In this document: positions 6,631 through 12,276 of the stretch, one piece after another
Layout: each line of letters starts with the position of its first letter
Position numbering within the stretch: the stretch's first letter is position 1
DNA from: CAYVUI01 sp964454745
Lineage (GTDB): Bacteria; Planctomycetota; Phycisphaerae; Sedimentisphaerales; Anaerohalosphaeraceae
DNA length: 12,276 bases
Direction: 5' to 3'
Assembly: GCA_964454745.1 (NCBI GenBank)
Contig: CAYVUI010000126.1
Coordinates: forward strand, 1-12,276
The notes under the pieces: generated by a model
What the model was told of the DNA's origin: nothing
Seen by the model: only the letters and a program-made list of their open reading frames with translations
Databases searched by the model: none
Position numbers and translations under genes: made by a program

Positions 6631-6647
6631 AAAAAGGATTTATATTA
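6631..6647 (+). promoter_or_regulatory. Archaeal BRE/TATA-like promoter
   Basis: AAAAAGGA followed by TTTATATTA (6639-6647) is a close fit to an archaeal BRE plus TATA box. The predicted RNA start, about 25 bases past the TATA centre, is near 6668, inside the GC-rich hairpin. No clear protein gene follows on this strand until 7153, so the product could be a small RNA. Confidence 0.45.
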
Positions 6648-6658
6648 AAAATTATAGC

Positions 6659-6675
6659 CCCCGGCTGCGCCGGGG
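6659..6675 (+). repeat. GC-rich 7-bp hairpin
   Basis: CCCCGGC (6659-6665) pairs with GCCGGGG (6669-6675) around the three-base loop TGC. All seven pairs are G-C in an AT-rich setting, directly after a TATA box. No T-run follows on the plus strand. It may block RNA polymerase or cap a small RNA. Confidence 0.6.
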
Positions 6676-6824
6676 AATGGTCAAATGGGACTCAAAGATG
6701 TTGTAATCAGAAAAGTGCATATAATACAAGAAGTTACAATTATTTTAATTCTCGGACTACATTTAATGAGGGGCAAATCCGACCCGGAGTCGGAGTTCGA
6801 CAAATTACCTATCTTGACATCGTT

Positions 6825-7001
6825 TTATGCATTCAGGCATAAATCGCAGAATTCACAAATGGATCTATGATAGTCAATCTCTGCCAGAACAAGCTCTTTC
6901 TGATCCGGTTCTGCTGCGATAAGATCGGATGCCAAGCTGCCGACGTTTTGAATTGAGCGGTTTTTTAGATCCTCGATTTTGCGTATTTTATCTTTGTTCA
7001 T
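6825..7001 (-). CDS. Small 58-aa minus-strand protein with His/Cys cluster, likely regulator
   Basis: On the minus strand ATG (7001-6999) opens a 58-codon frame ending at TAA (6827-6825). The start is well supported: GGTGATC (7010-7004) has its GGTG five bases before ATG, and an archaeal TATA box lies about 37 bases upstream. The product is an acidic/basic helical protein (MNKDKIRKIEDLKNRSIQN...) with an N-terminal amphipathic helix and a C-terminal H-R-S-I-C-E-F-C-D-L-C cluster (His45, Cys49, Cys52, Cys55) that could hold a metal ion. It is transcribed divergently from the 202-aa/HerA operon, the position typical of a plasmid or virus regulator, and a perfect palindrome sits in its promoter. 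No family is recognised; a DNA-binding autoregulator is inference. Confidence 0.65.
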   Translation of the reverse strand: MNKDKIRKIEDLKNRSIQNVGSLASDLIAAEPDQKELVLAEIDYHRSICEFCDLCLNA

Positions 7002-7017
7002 TAGATCACCATCGCTT

Positions 7018-7029
7018 CAGAATATTCTG
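7018..7029. promoter_or_regulatory. Perfect 12-bp palindrome, candidate operator
   Basis: CAGAATATTCTG reads the same on both strands. It lies between the TATA box of the minus-strand 58-aa gene (7033-7046) and its predicted RNA start near 7012, so a bound dimer would block that promoter. Confidence 0.55.
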
Positions 7030-7032
7030 TTT

Positions 7033-7046
7033 GTATATAAAAGTTG
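7033..7046 (-). promoter_or_regulatory. Archaeal TATA promoter of the 58-aa gene
   Basis: Read on the minus strand the bases are CAACTTTTATATAC, a good BRE/TATA arrangement. The TATA centre is about 37 bases from the ATG, predicting an RNA start near 7012 and a short leader that contains just the GGTGATC SD. No bacterial -35 box is visible at the right distance. Confidence 0.6.
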
Positions 7047-7068
7047 CGCTGTGTTTGCTGGATTTTAG

Positions 7069-7080
7069 TACCGCCCGGTA
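7069..7080. promoter_or_regulatory. Dyad TACCG-CC-CGGTA between divergent promoters
   Basis: Two five-base half-sites, TACCG (7069-7073) and CGGTA (7076-7080), flank a CC centre. The dyad lies between the two divergent TATA boxes, 11 bases before the BRE of the plus-strand operon. This is the usual place for a shared operator, but half-sites this short can be chance. Confidence 0.35.
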
Positions 7081-7090
7081 GCTAAAAAAA

Positions 7091-7107
7091 GGGAAAGATT
7101 TATATAT
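7091..7107 (+). promoter_or_regulatory. Archaeal BRE/TATA promoter of the 202-aa/HerA operon
   Basis: GGGAAAGA followed by TTTATATAT (7099-7107) closely fits an archaeal BRE and TATA box. The predicted RNA start is near 7128, just at AGGAGGA (7129-7135). This SD is 17 bases from ATG 7153, longer than usual; CAAGG (7144-7148), four bases before ATG, may serve instead. Confidence 0.65.
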
Positions 7108-7152
7108 TCGCACGTATTATTACCCTTCAGGAGGAACTAAATCCAAGGCAAA

Positions 7153-7761
7153 ATGTACCTGAGCGACACCAAAAACGGACCATCCGGCGATCTGAAATAC
7201 GTTTCACATATCTATCGATATGAACATCCATTCAGATACCAGATGAGGGAAAACGTTAGTCCCAATTATCCGATAATCTCGAATTCCGGATATCATTTTC
7301 TTAGTGACGATTATTCCTGCGTGAATCCGGAGCAACCGCAAACGGTCGAGCAAATTGTTGAAAAAGGCTATTTTGCAGTCCCTCCCGGAGATTCTATTAC
7401 TGCTGTCGTTTCGGACAAAAAGCATTCTTCCCGAATAGGTTTGGACGATTTGATCGGTCAGATACGCCAGCGATATCAGATTTATGATCGGAATATTTAT
7501 GAACTCAAGCAGTCGGAATGCTCGGCCTTGAATGTCTTTCACCGACACGTTTGCTGGTATGATGGTATTGGCGGTACCGACAGGCAATATTATTCTCTTA
7601 ACAAGAGGCTTCAGACAATTTATCAGATGAAAAGGGATGAACGTGTCAGACTATGGCAGGACATATCCCGGCTGAAAGAAAAAGTATCCGGCAAGATACT
7701 GGACTATCTTTCTGAATACAGGAAGATGGCTGTTCTGGACGATGACGGAGGTGTACCATAG
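7153..7761 (+). CDS. Unknown 202-aa protein, operon partner of the HerA-like ATPase
   Basis: I do not recognise a named family. The ATG at 7153 is the first possible start after an in-frame TAA at 7138-7140. The N-terminal part (residues 1-90) is strand-rich with many Tyr (Y-R-Y-E-H-P-F-R-Y-Q-M). The middle has a His/Cys motif, F-H-R-H-V-C-W-Y-D-G-I-G-G-T-D (129-143), that could be catalytic or metal-binding. Residues 148-192 form a long basic helix. Its TAG stop shares the final G with the GTG start of the HerA-like gene, and GGAGGTG lies inside its last codons, so the two are translationally coupled and probably act together, for example as nuclease, adaptor or pilot protein for the ATPase. 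There is no signal peptide or membrane segment. It is the first gene after the divergent promoter. Confidence 0.75.
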   Translation: MYLSDTKNGPSGDLKYVSHIYRYEHPFRYQMRENVSPNYPIISNSGYHFLSDDYSCVNPEQPQTVEQIVEKGYFAVPPGDSITAVVSDKKHSSRIGLDDLIGQIRQRYQIYDRNIYELKQSECSALNVFHRHVCWYDGIGGTDRQYYSLNKRLQTIYQMKRDERVRLWQDISRLKEKVSGKILDYLSEYRKMAVLDDDGGVP

Positions 7762-9860
7762 TGCAAAACAGAGTTCAGGAACTATGTCGAAAGCTAAAGC
7801 CTGTGCTGGGATCTAAAATTGATCGAATCTGGACGGTTTATGTGTCCGAATCGGACCCTGCCGGCAAAAAGGATATTGAACAGACTCTCGAACTGCTCGC
7901 GGTCAAATATCTAAAGCAGGACTACCAGCCGGATCGCTCACCATTTCCGCCGCCATCAAGAGATTTTGCCTGTTCCGGCGAGATTCAACTGGGTAATGTG
8001 GTCTATGCGGACAAAGAAATGTACCCGTTTTTTCTTAAAGGCAACCGTCTTAAGGAGCACATTCTAATTTCCGGCAGAAGCGGTTCTGGGAAAACAAATC
8101 TCACTTTTATTCTTATGCGGGAGATATTACGCAATAATATCAAGGTTTTGGCCCTGGACTGGAAACGGGGATATCGAGATTTATTGGAATTACATACTGA
8201 TCTGAACGTTTATACGATTGGCAGAGATGTTGCTCCTTTCCGATTTAATCCATTGATCCCTCCTGCGGGCTGTGAACCGCAGGTATGGATCAAGCTTATT
8301 GTCGATGTGATTGCCAATGCTTATCTTGGTGGTGAAGGGGTAATCAGTCTTTTGGTGGCCGGGTTGGATCATTTATTCAGAGATTTTGGGGTTTATGATA
8401 AGGTCAATACCACCTGGCCGACAATCCAGGATCTGCTTTTATGGCTCAAAAAGACCAAGCTGAAAGGCCGAGCCGCGATGTGGCAGGCATCGGCGGAAAG
8501 AATACTGCTGGCCATGACATACGGGGAATTCGGCAATGTCATAAACTGTCATAACAACGTCCATGTTGCCGGACTGCTTCAGGAAAACGCGGTACTTGAA
8601 ATGGATGGTTTGTCCAGTGATTCGGATCGAAGAATGTTCTCTGAATCCCTGACTTTGTACTTGTATCGATTGAGGCTGGCACAGGGACCGCAGAAGAAGT
8701 TAACGAACATGATCATTCTGGAAGAGGCACACAATCTGCTTCATAGAAAATCATCTGACTCGCGTGAGTCAGTATTGGAAACATCAATTCGAATGATTCG
8801 TCAGTATGGGATGGGATATGTATTTGTCGATCAGTCGGCCTCACTTATCTCGAAAGTTGCGTTCGCAAATTCGTATGCAACCCTTGCACTGAGCCAAAAA
8901 TTGAAATCAGATGTTCAAACAATAAGCTCGGCTATGAACCTGACTGATGAACAAAAAGAGGCTTTGAATACGCTGCCGATTGGTTGTGCGGCGGTTCGAT
9001 TGGCCGATGAACATCCGGAACCATTTTTACTGAAAGTACCATTATCCAAGGTAAAAGAAGGTTCTATAAGCGATGAAATGGTAAACAGGAGATTCCGAAC
9101 CAATCACAGAGATACCATTGAAAATAGACCTGCTGAACATAAACGGATAGAGATTCCGCCTATTCCGCTCAAAGATAAAAAAGAAACAGCAAAACAGAAT
9201 AATATATCCCACCCACCATCCCCCAAAGAATCTCAGCTTCAGTTAAACCAAATAACTGATATCGATACCAAACCTCCCGGTGAAACTATGACAAGAGAGG
9301 AAATCCGTTTTTTATCCGATATAGTCACCCATCCCTTGTCGACAACGGTTTCACGTTATCAGAGGCTTAACTTTTCCCGTCGTCGCGGAAATGCCATCCG
9401 CCAGAGCCTGGCTAAATCCAGCATCATCGAACCTGTTCCTATCGCCACGCGCAGCGGGCAGGTAATGCTGTATCAATTGAGCGATGGCGGTAAAAAAGTC
9501 TGTATGGACATCGGAATTGAACCCGGAACCGGATCGAACCAGAGTCTCGAACATCGCTATTGGGTCAAACAAGCTGCCCGCTTCTATGAACATAAAGGAT
9601 ATGAAGTTTCACGAGAACATCCCATTGGTAATGGACGCAGTATCGATTTATTAGCCCAAAGATCAGGAGAAAAGATCGCTATAGAAATCGAAACCGGCAA
9701 GTCAGATATTAAAGCGAATATCGAAAAGATATCTCCTTCCGATTTTGATAAGGTAATATTTATAGCCACTTCTCCCGCCGCAATTGCAAGTTGCAACATG
9801 CACAAACCAAAAATGTCAGAAAAAACTCAGATTATTTCTTGGCTAGATATTATTCTTTGA
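7761..9860 (+). CDS. HerA/VirB4-class DNA-translocating ATPase fused to winged helix and PD-(D/E)XK nuclease-like domain
   Basis: A 699-aa protein starting at GTG 7761 with GGAGGTG (7748-7754) upstream. Residues 1-100 are a variable N-terminal domain. The RecA-type core has Walker A GRSGSGKTN (105-113), Walker B MIILEEAHNL (317-326) with the paired Glu typical of the HerA/DUF87 group, and a later R-M-I-R-Q-Y-G-M-G-Y-V-F-V-D-Q block (344-358) matching the sensor strand. A low-complexity linker (about 450-510) leads to a winged helix (511-585). The last domain (596-690) has G-Y-E-V...R-S-I-D-L-L (Asp629) and I-A-I-E-I-E-T-G-K-S (Glu642, Glu644, Lys647), a PD-(D/E)XK-like pattern. HerA-class rings pump double-stranded DNA. 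In plasmids and viruses they serve transfer, packaging or segregation. The fused nuclease could cut or sense the DNA. It ends seven bases before the convergent gene. Confidence 0.88.
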   Translation: MQNRVQELCRKLKPVLGSKIDRIWTVYVSESDPAGKKDIEQTLELLAVKYLKQDYQPDRSPFPPPSRDFACSGEIQLGNVVYADKEMYPFFLKGNRLKEHILISGRSGSGKTNLTFILMREILRNNIKVLALDWKRGYRDLLELHTDLNVYTIGRDVAPFRFNPLIPPAGCEPQVWIKLIVDVIANAYLGGEGVISLLVAGLDHLFRDFGVYDKVNTTWPTIQDLLLWLKKTKLKGRAAMWQASAERILLAMTYGEFGNVINCHNNVHVAGLLQENAVLEMDGLSSDSDRRMFSESLTLYLYRLRLAQGPQKKLTNMIILEEAHNLLHRKSSDSRESVLETSIRMIRQYGMGYVFVDQSASLISKVAFANSYATLALSQKLKSDVQTISSAMNLTDEQKEALNTLPIGCAAVRLADEHPEPFLLKVPLSKVKEGSISDEMVNRRFRTNHRDTIENRPAEHKRIEIPPIPLKDKKETAKQNNISHPPSPKESQLQLNQITDIDTKPPGETMTREEIRFLSDIVTHPLSTTVSRYQRLNFSRRRGNAIRQSLAKSSIIEPVPIATRSGQVMLYQLSDGGKKVCMDIGIEPGTGSNQSLEHRYWVKQAARFYEHKGYEVSREHPIGNGRSIDLLAQRSGEKIAIEIETGKSDIKANIEKISPSDFDKVIFIATSPAAIASCNMHKPKMSEKTQIISWLDIIL

Positions 9861-9867
9861 TCGTAAA

Positions 9868-12090
9868 TTACTCGTATTCGACAACATAATGGGCAGTAGT
9901 TATTTCCTTTGTATCATTCCAGTATCCTCGATGATCATCTCCCATAAGTGCCAGCCAATCTTCACAGCCCTGATCGTCGTTTGGTTCATTAGTGTTCCAT
10001 TTGTCCCATTCCGTGTCCCATATTTCACCCGTTACCCATTGCCAGTTATTATCATATGGAGGTTCAGGCGTTCCTTCTGGTTGAAAACCTCCAAGCCAGT
10101 AGTAGTAATTATTTGAAATAACATGATCGACAATAAAACTATTTTCTTCTTCAGATGTGACCGTTGCCAGATGTCCCTGCATACCTTTGTAAATTCTTAA
10201 TTCTGCTGCAATTTTAGCTTGCTCCCATGTTAAACTTTCAGCAACTGACTCATAATAGTGGCTGCTAGAGGTATTATAGACAATGTTGGGATTGCTTTCA
10301 GATGGCATATTACAAACACGAAAACCAATGAGTTCATGCCAAAACGAAGGCTCATGATAACCTCGTTTATTTACAGTACAATTTGTTGCTGTATCATGCC
10401 AATCACCACCGCGAAGCGTCCTATCATACCCATCATACAATGAGGTTGTCCATTCCCAGACATTGCCTGCCATATCACATAGCCTATAGCCATAATCCCC
10501 AAACTCACCAACAGGGGTCGTTCCATAGGGATGGACTGAACCTTTATAGTTTGCTTTGGAGTTATCTATATCTACTCCACAACCATAGTTGAACAGGTTG
10601 GGTTCTTTATAGTCTGCTACCGCCTGCCATTCCCACTCTGTAGGAAGTCTGTAACCATAATAATTACAAAACGCCATCGCACCATATAAACTTACGTAAG
10701 TAACTGGATGATCTTCAAAACCGGTTTCCACTGTGAATGAATTTCCATCATATTGAATCCGAGATTTACCTCCATTTGTTATTTCATCGAAATCACCTCC
10801 AGGGCCTAAAAGGTTGTAATACTGCTGGTCAACATAATCCACCCCTGAATTTAAACCATCAGCACCTACAATGTAACTGCTATCTACAACCGAAATATCC
10901 TCCGAAATAAAGGCAGCATTCAGAAACTGGCAATATTGAGCGTTTGTTGTTTCGTATTTACTCATTAAACCTATAAATGGCTCGTGTCCCGAAACACCAG
11001 GATCGTCAACATGTACCCATATCATACCGTCCGGCCCATCAGGTAAATCTGTGCCACTCATACCAATATTGCTAAGGTCTCTTACGACAATATTATCGAA
11101 GTAAGCTGTATCGCGCCATATTACCCCAGGCCCAAATTTACCGCTGGTTAAAGGATTCGGATCTGTGACAGTGTCAATATGCACTCCATCAATTTCAAGT
11201 GATATTGTATTTCCGGATACTGAAAGTTTGATACGGAAAATTCCAGGTATCAATTTCTTACCATCTGCATTTGAATCAACAAGGGTTGAACCAACGTTGC
11301 CCTGATATTTAAATATTGCATAACGATTAGGGTAATCGATATGGTCATGTTGAAATATTTGAATCCTATATTCATTAGTTAAATGGCCAGTGCTTCGCAG
11401 GAAAAATTCACAGTTTCCACCTGCCATGTCAACATCAGCTTCAACTGAATAGTCTGTCCATGAATCTTCACCTGCATATATCAATCCGTCAACACCTCCT
11501 CCGCTGCCAATTCCTTTGAGCTTGCCGTTTTCTATAGACCATGCTCCATCCTGTACCTGCCAGTCGGATGATATTTGACCATCTTCAAAGTCGTCTTCAA
11601 AAAGAATCTTTGGGTAAGGTGGTGAATTTAGTGGTTTATTGTACAGTATCTGAACAAGGTTACATTGAGAACAGGTATTTATGATGTCCAGCATTCCGTC
11701 CTGGTTAAAATCGCATAGATTTACATATCTTGGTTCACTGCCGCCGGCGGAAAGGGTTTCATAGACTTCAATCTTCTCATGGTCAGTATGGCCGAAGATG
11801 GTCTGCAAACTATCATCATCAGCACAGGTTATCACGAGATCGTCAATACCATCGTCATTGAGATCACCGCTTGCAAGGCCAACAGGATTATTACCGGTTG
11901 GTATATAGGTACGATCATCTTCATCATTTGAAAATGTCCCGTTGCTTCTACCAAATAATATTACAACATTATTACTTCCGTCAGATAAAGACACAGCTAA
12001 ATCTGTATTGTCGTCACCGTTATAATCTCCTGGTGTGATGTGATATGGTTTCCCTGTGACAAAAAGATTCTCTGAAAGGTTAAAAGACAT
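9868..12090 (-). CDS. Multidomain secreted-type protein: FG-GAP repeats, concanavalin-like domain, FGE/SUMF1-like domain, C-type lectin
   Basis: From ATG 12090 the frame gives 740 residues, but this ATG has no SD and falls inside an FG-GAP repeat, so it is not the native start. Residues 1-150 hold FG-GAP/VCBS repeats with calcium loops (DYNGDDNTD, DLNDDGIDD, DFNQDGMLD). Residues 162-338 form a concanavalin-like/DUF1080-type beta-sandwich (F-E-D-D-F-E-D-G...W). Residues 355-594 are an FGE/SUMF1 fold with R-L-P-T-E-W-E-W, G-N-V-W-E-W and R-G-G-D-W. In formylglycine-generating enzyme the two copper-binding Cys follow that Trp at +2 and +7; here +2 is Asp566 and only +7 (Cys571) remains, so sulfatase-maturing activity is doubtful. 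Residues 605-740 are a C-type lectin with W-N-T-N-E-P-N-D and G-Y-W-N-D calcium/sugar motifs. It probably binds glycans at the cell surface. The export signal would be upstream. It converges with the HerA-like gene. Confidence 0.88.
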   Translation of the reverse strand: MSFNLSENLFVTGKPYHITPGDYNGDDNTDLAVSLSDGSNNVVILFGRSNGTFSNDEDDRTYIPTGNNPVGLASGDLNDDGIDDLVITCADDDSLQTIFGHTDHEKIEVYETLSAGGSEPRYVNLCDFNQDGMLDIINTCSQCNLVQILYNKPLNSPPYPKILFEDDFEDGQISSDWQVQDGAWSIENGKLKGIGSGGGVDGLIYAGEDSWTDYSVEADVDMAGGNCEFFLRSTGHLTNEYRIQIFQHDHIDYPNRYAIFKYQGNVGSTLVDSNADGKKLIPGIFRIKLSVSGNTISLEIDGVHIDTVTDPNPLTSGKFGPGVIWRDTAYFDNIVVRDLSNIGMSGTDLPDGPDGMIWVHVDDPGVSGHEPFIGLMSKYETTNAQYCQFLNAAFISEDISVVDSSYIVGADGLNSGVDYVDQQYYNLLGPGGDFDEITNGGKSRIQYDGNSFTVETGFEDHPVTYVSLYGAMAFCNYYGYRLPTEWEWQAVADYKEPNLFNYGCGVDIDNSKANYKGSVHPYGTTPVGEFGDYGYRLCDMAGNVWEWTTSLYDGYDRTLRGGDWHDTATNCTVNKRGYHEPSFWHELIGFRVCNMPSESNPNIVYNTSSSHYYESVAESLTWEQAKIAAELRIYKGMQGHLATVTSEEENSFIVDHVISNNYYYWLGGFQPEGTPEPPYDNNWQWVTGEIWDTEWDKWNTNEPNDDQGCEDWLALMGDDHRGYWNDTKEITTAHYVVEYE

Positions 12091-12276
12091 ATTGCTATGG
12101 CCATTATAAATCTGTATGGACCCAAGTCCATAATTCGCAACGGCTAGGTCATCATGTCCGTCTCCGTTAAAATCTTCACTGGCAATACCACGCGGTGTGC
12201 CACCAGTATCGATTATTGTATTTATACTGCTTCCGATTGAAAATGCCCGTTTTTAAAGCCGGAAGCTCAACGAGTC
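12091..12276 (-). pseudogene. Disrupted 5' part of the FG-GAP protein gene
   Basis: The frame of the 9868 gene continues upstream of ATG 12090 with clear FG-GAP coding sequence (E-D-F-N-G-D-G-H-D-D-L-A-V at about 12181-12143, minus strand). It then meets TAA at 12255-12253, with no ATG, GTG or TTG between. Around the T4 run at 12243-12240 (minus strand) a neighbouring frame reads F-K-N-G-H-F, which would join S-I-G-S-S-I if one more T were present. The simplest reading is a one-base frameshift, real or from sequencing, although that neighbouring frame itself meets a TGA near the window edge. Confidence 0.5.

Larger units (their letters stand above)
6462..6824. other. Long non-coding control segment with fragments of signals
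   Basis: No convincing gene lies here. In order it holds the T-rich terminator; an orphan SD with the two-codon ORF ATG-GTG-TAG (6502-6522); a 17-codon frame (6533-6586) with no good SD; an inverted repeat GTGCCC/GGGCAC (6598-6603 and 6623-6628) before a seven-A run; a BRE/TATA box; and a GC-rich hairpin. A frame without a start codon runs from 6594 to 6842 (82 codons) and contains N-E-G-Q-I-R-P-G-V-G-V-R, which may be the remnant of a decayed gene. A 61-codon frame at 6685-6870 overlaps all of this and looks like chance. A small RNA or decayed gene is possible. Confidence 0.4.

Noticed and set aside
6598..6635. Hairpin GTGCCC/GGGCAC with adjacent seven-A run as a terminator
   Set aside because: On the plus strand the run is A, not T. 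On the minus strand the T-run comes before the stem rather than after it.
6669..6800. tRNA-like start (GCCGGGG then TGGTCAAATGGGACTC) and a TTCGA further on
   Set aside because: No matching CCCCGGC acceptor strand lies downstream, no anticodon stem can be formed, and the TTCGA is not enclosed by a T-stem. The only CCCCGGC is just upstream and forms a tight hairpin; no T-arm precedes it, so a permuted tRNA is also unsupported.
6685..6870. 61-codon plus-strand frame
   Set aside because: It has no SD beyond the G run of the hairpin, overlaps the end of the better-supported minus-strand gene, and its residue pattern is not protein-like apart from one hydrophobic run.
7204..7587. 127-codon minus-strand frame inside the 202-aa gene
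   Set aside because: The plus-strand frame has the promoter, the coupling to the HerA-like gene and a sensible protein composition; the opposite frame has none of these.
1..12276. CRISPR arrays, rRNA genes, transposases with terminal repeats
   Set aside because: No evenly spaced direct repeats, no rRNA-like conserved blocks and no transposase or integrase motifs were seen on either strand.

Overview
The window most likely comes from an archaeon, probably a euryarchaeal or other anaerobic lineage with moderate G+C. Three things support this. There is a complete Orc1/Cdc6-type replication initiator (3763-4851). At least four starts are preceded by archaeal BRE/TATA-like boxes at the expected distance, without recognisable bacterial -35 boxes. 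Several Shine-Dalgarno (SD) sequences are of the GGTGAT type, pairing with the GATCACC part of the 16S tail. The genes at the two edges (a STAND ATPase with WD40 propellers, and an FG-GAP/lectin/FGE-like protein) belong to families also abundant in bacteria such as Planctomycetota, so a bacterial host carrying an archaeal-type replicon cannot be fully excluded.

Layout. (1) Positions 3-3083: the C-terminal three quarters of a large STAND (NACHT-like) ATPase with about 14 WD40 blades; its nucleotide-binding P-loop lies off the left edge. (2) Positions 3161-3680: two small genes, one of a conserved archaeal/plasmid small-protein family, the other overlapping it and unrecognised. (3) Positions 3707-5047: a replicon core, made of an Orc1/Cdc6 gene with its own promoter, then a non-coding, AT-rich segment bounded by a 15-bp imperfect inverted pair that looks like origin recognition boxes. 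(4) Positions 5048-6461: small accessory genes (DUF6876-like, a 77-aa basic protein, a possible 35-aa ORF and a 176-aa unknown). Two of them have a perfect 11-12 bp stem-loop pressed against the SD. (5) Positions 6462-7152: a mostly non-coding control region with a T-rich terminator, an orphan SD with a two-codon ORF, a GC-rich hairpin, a previously hidden 58-aa minus-strand gene with a Cys cluster, and a divergent promoter pair with a perfect palindrome and a second dyad. (6) Positions 7153-9860: a two-gene operon of a 202-aa unknown protein and a 699-aa HerA/VirB4-class ATPase fused to a winged helix and a PD-(D/E)XK nuclease-like domain. (7) Positions 9868-12276, minus strand, convergent: a multidomain secreted-type protein (FG-GAP repeats, concanavalin-like domain, FGE/SUMF1-like domain, C-type lectin) whose 5' end is broken in this sequence.

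Taken together, 3161-9860 reads as the core of an archaeal plasmid-like or integrated mobile element: an Orc1/Cdc6 initiator with an adjacent candidate origin, a DNA-translocating ATPase-nuclease, and small regulators with symmetric operators. It sits next to a STAND gene of the type often used in defence. No integrase, tRNA attachment site, CRISPR array or rRNA was found, so the element boundaries cannot be fixed from this window.
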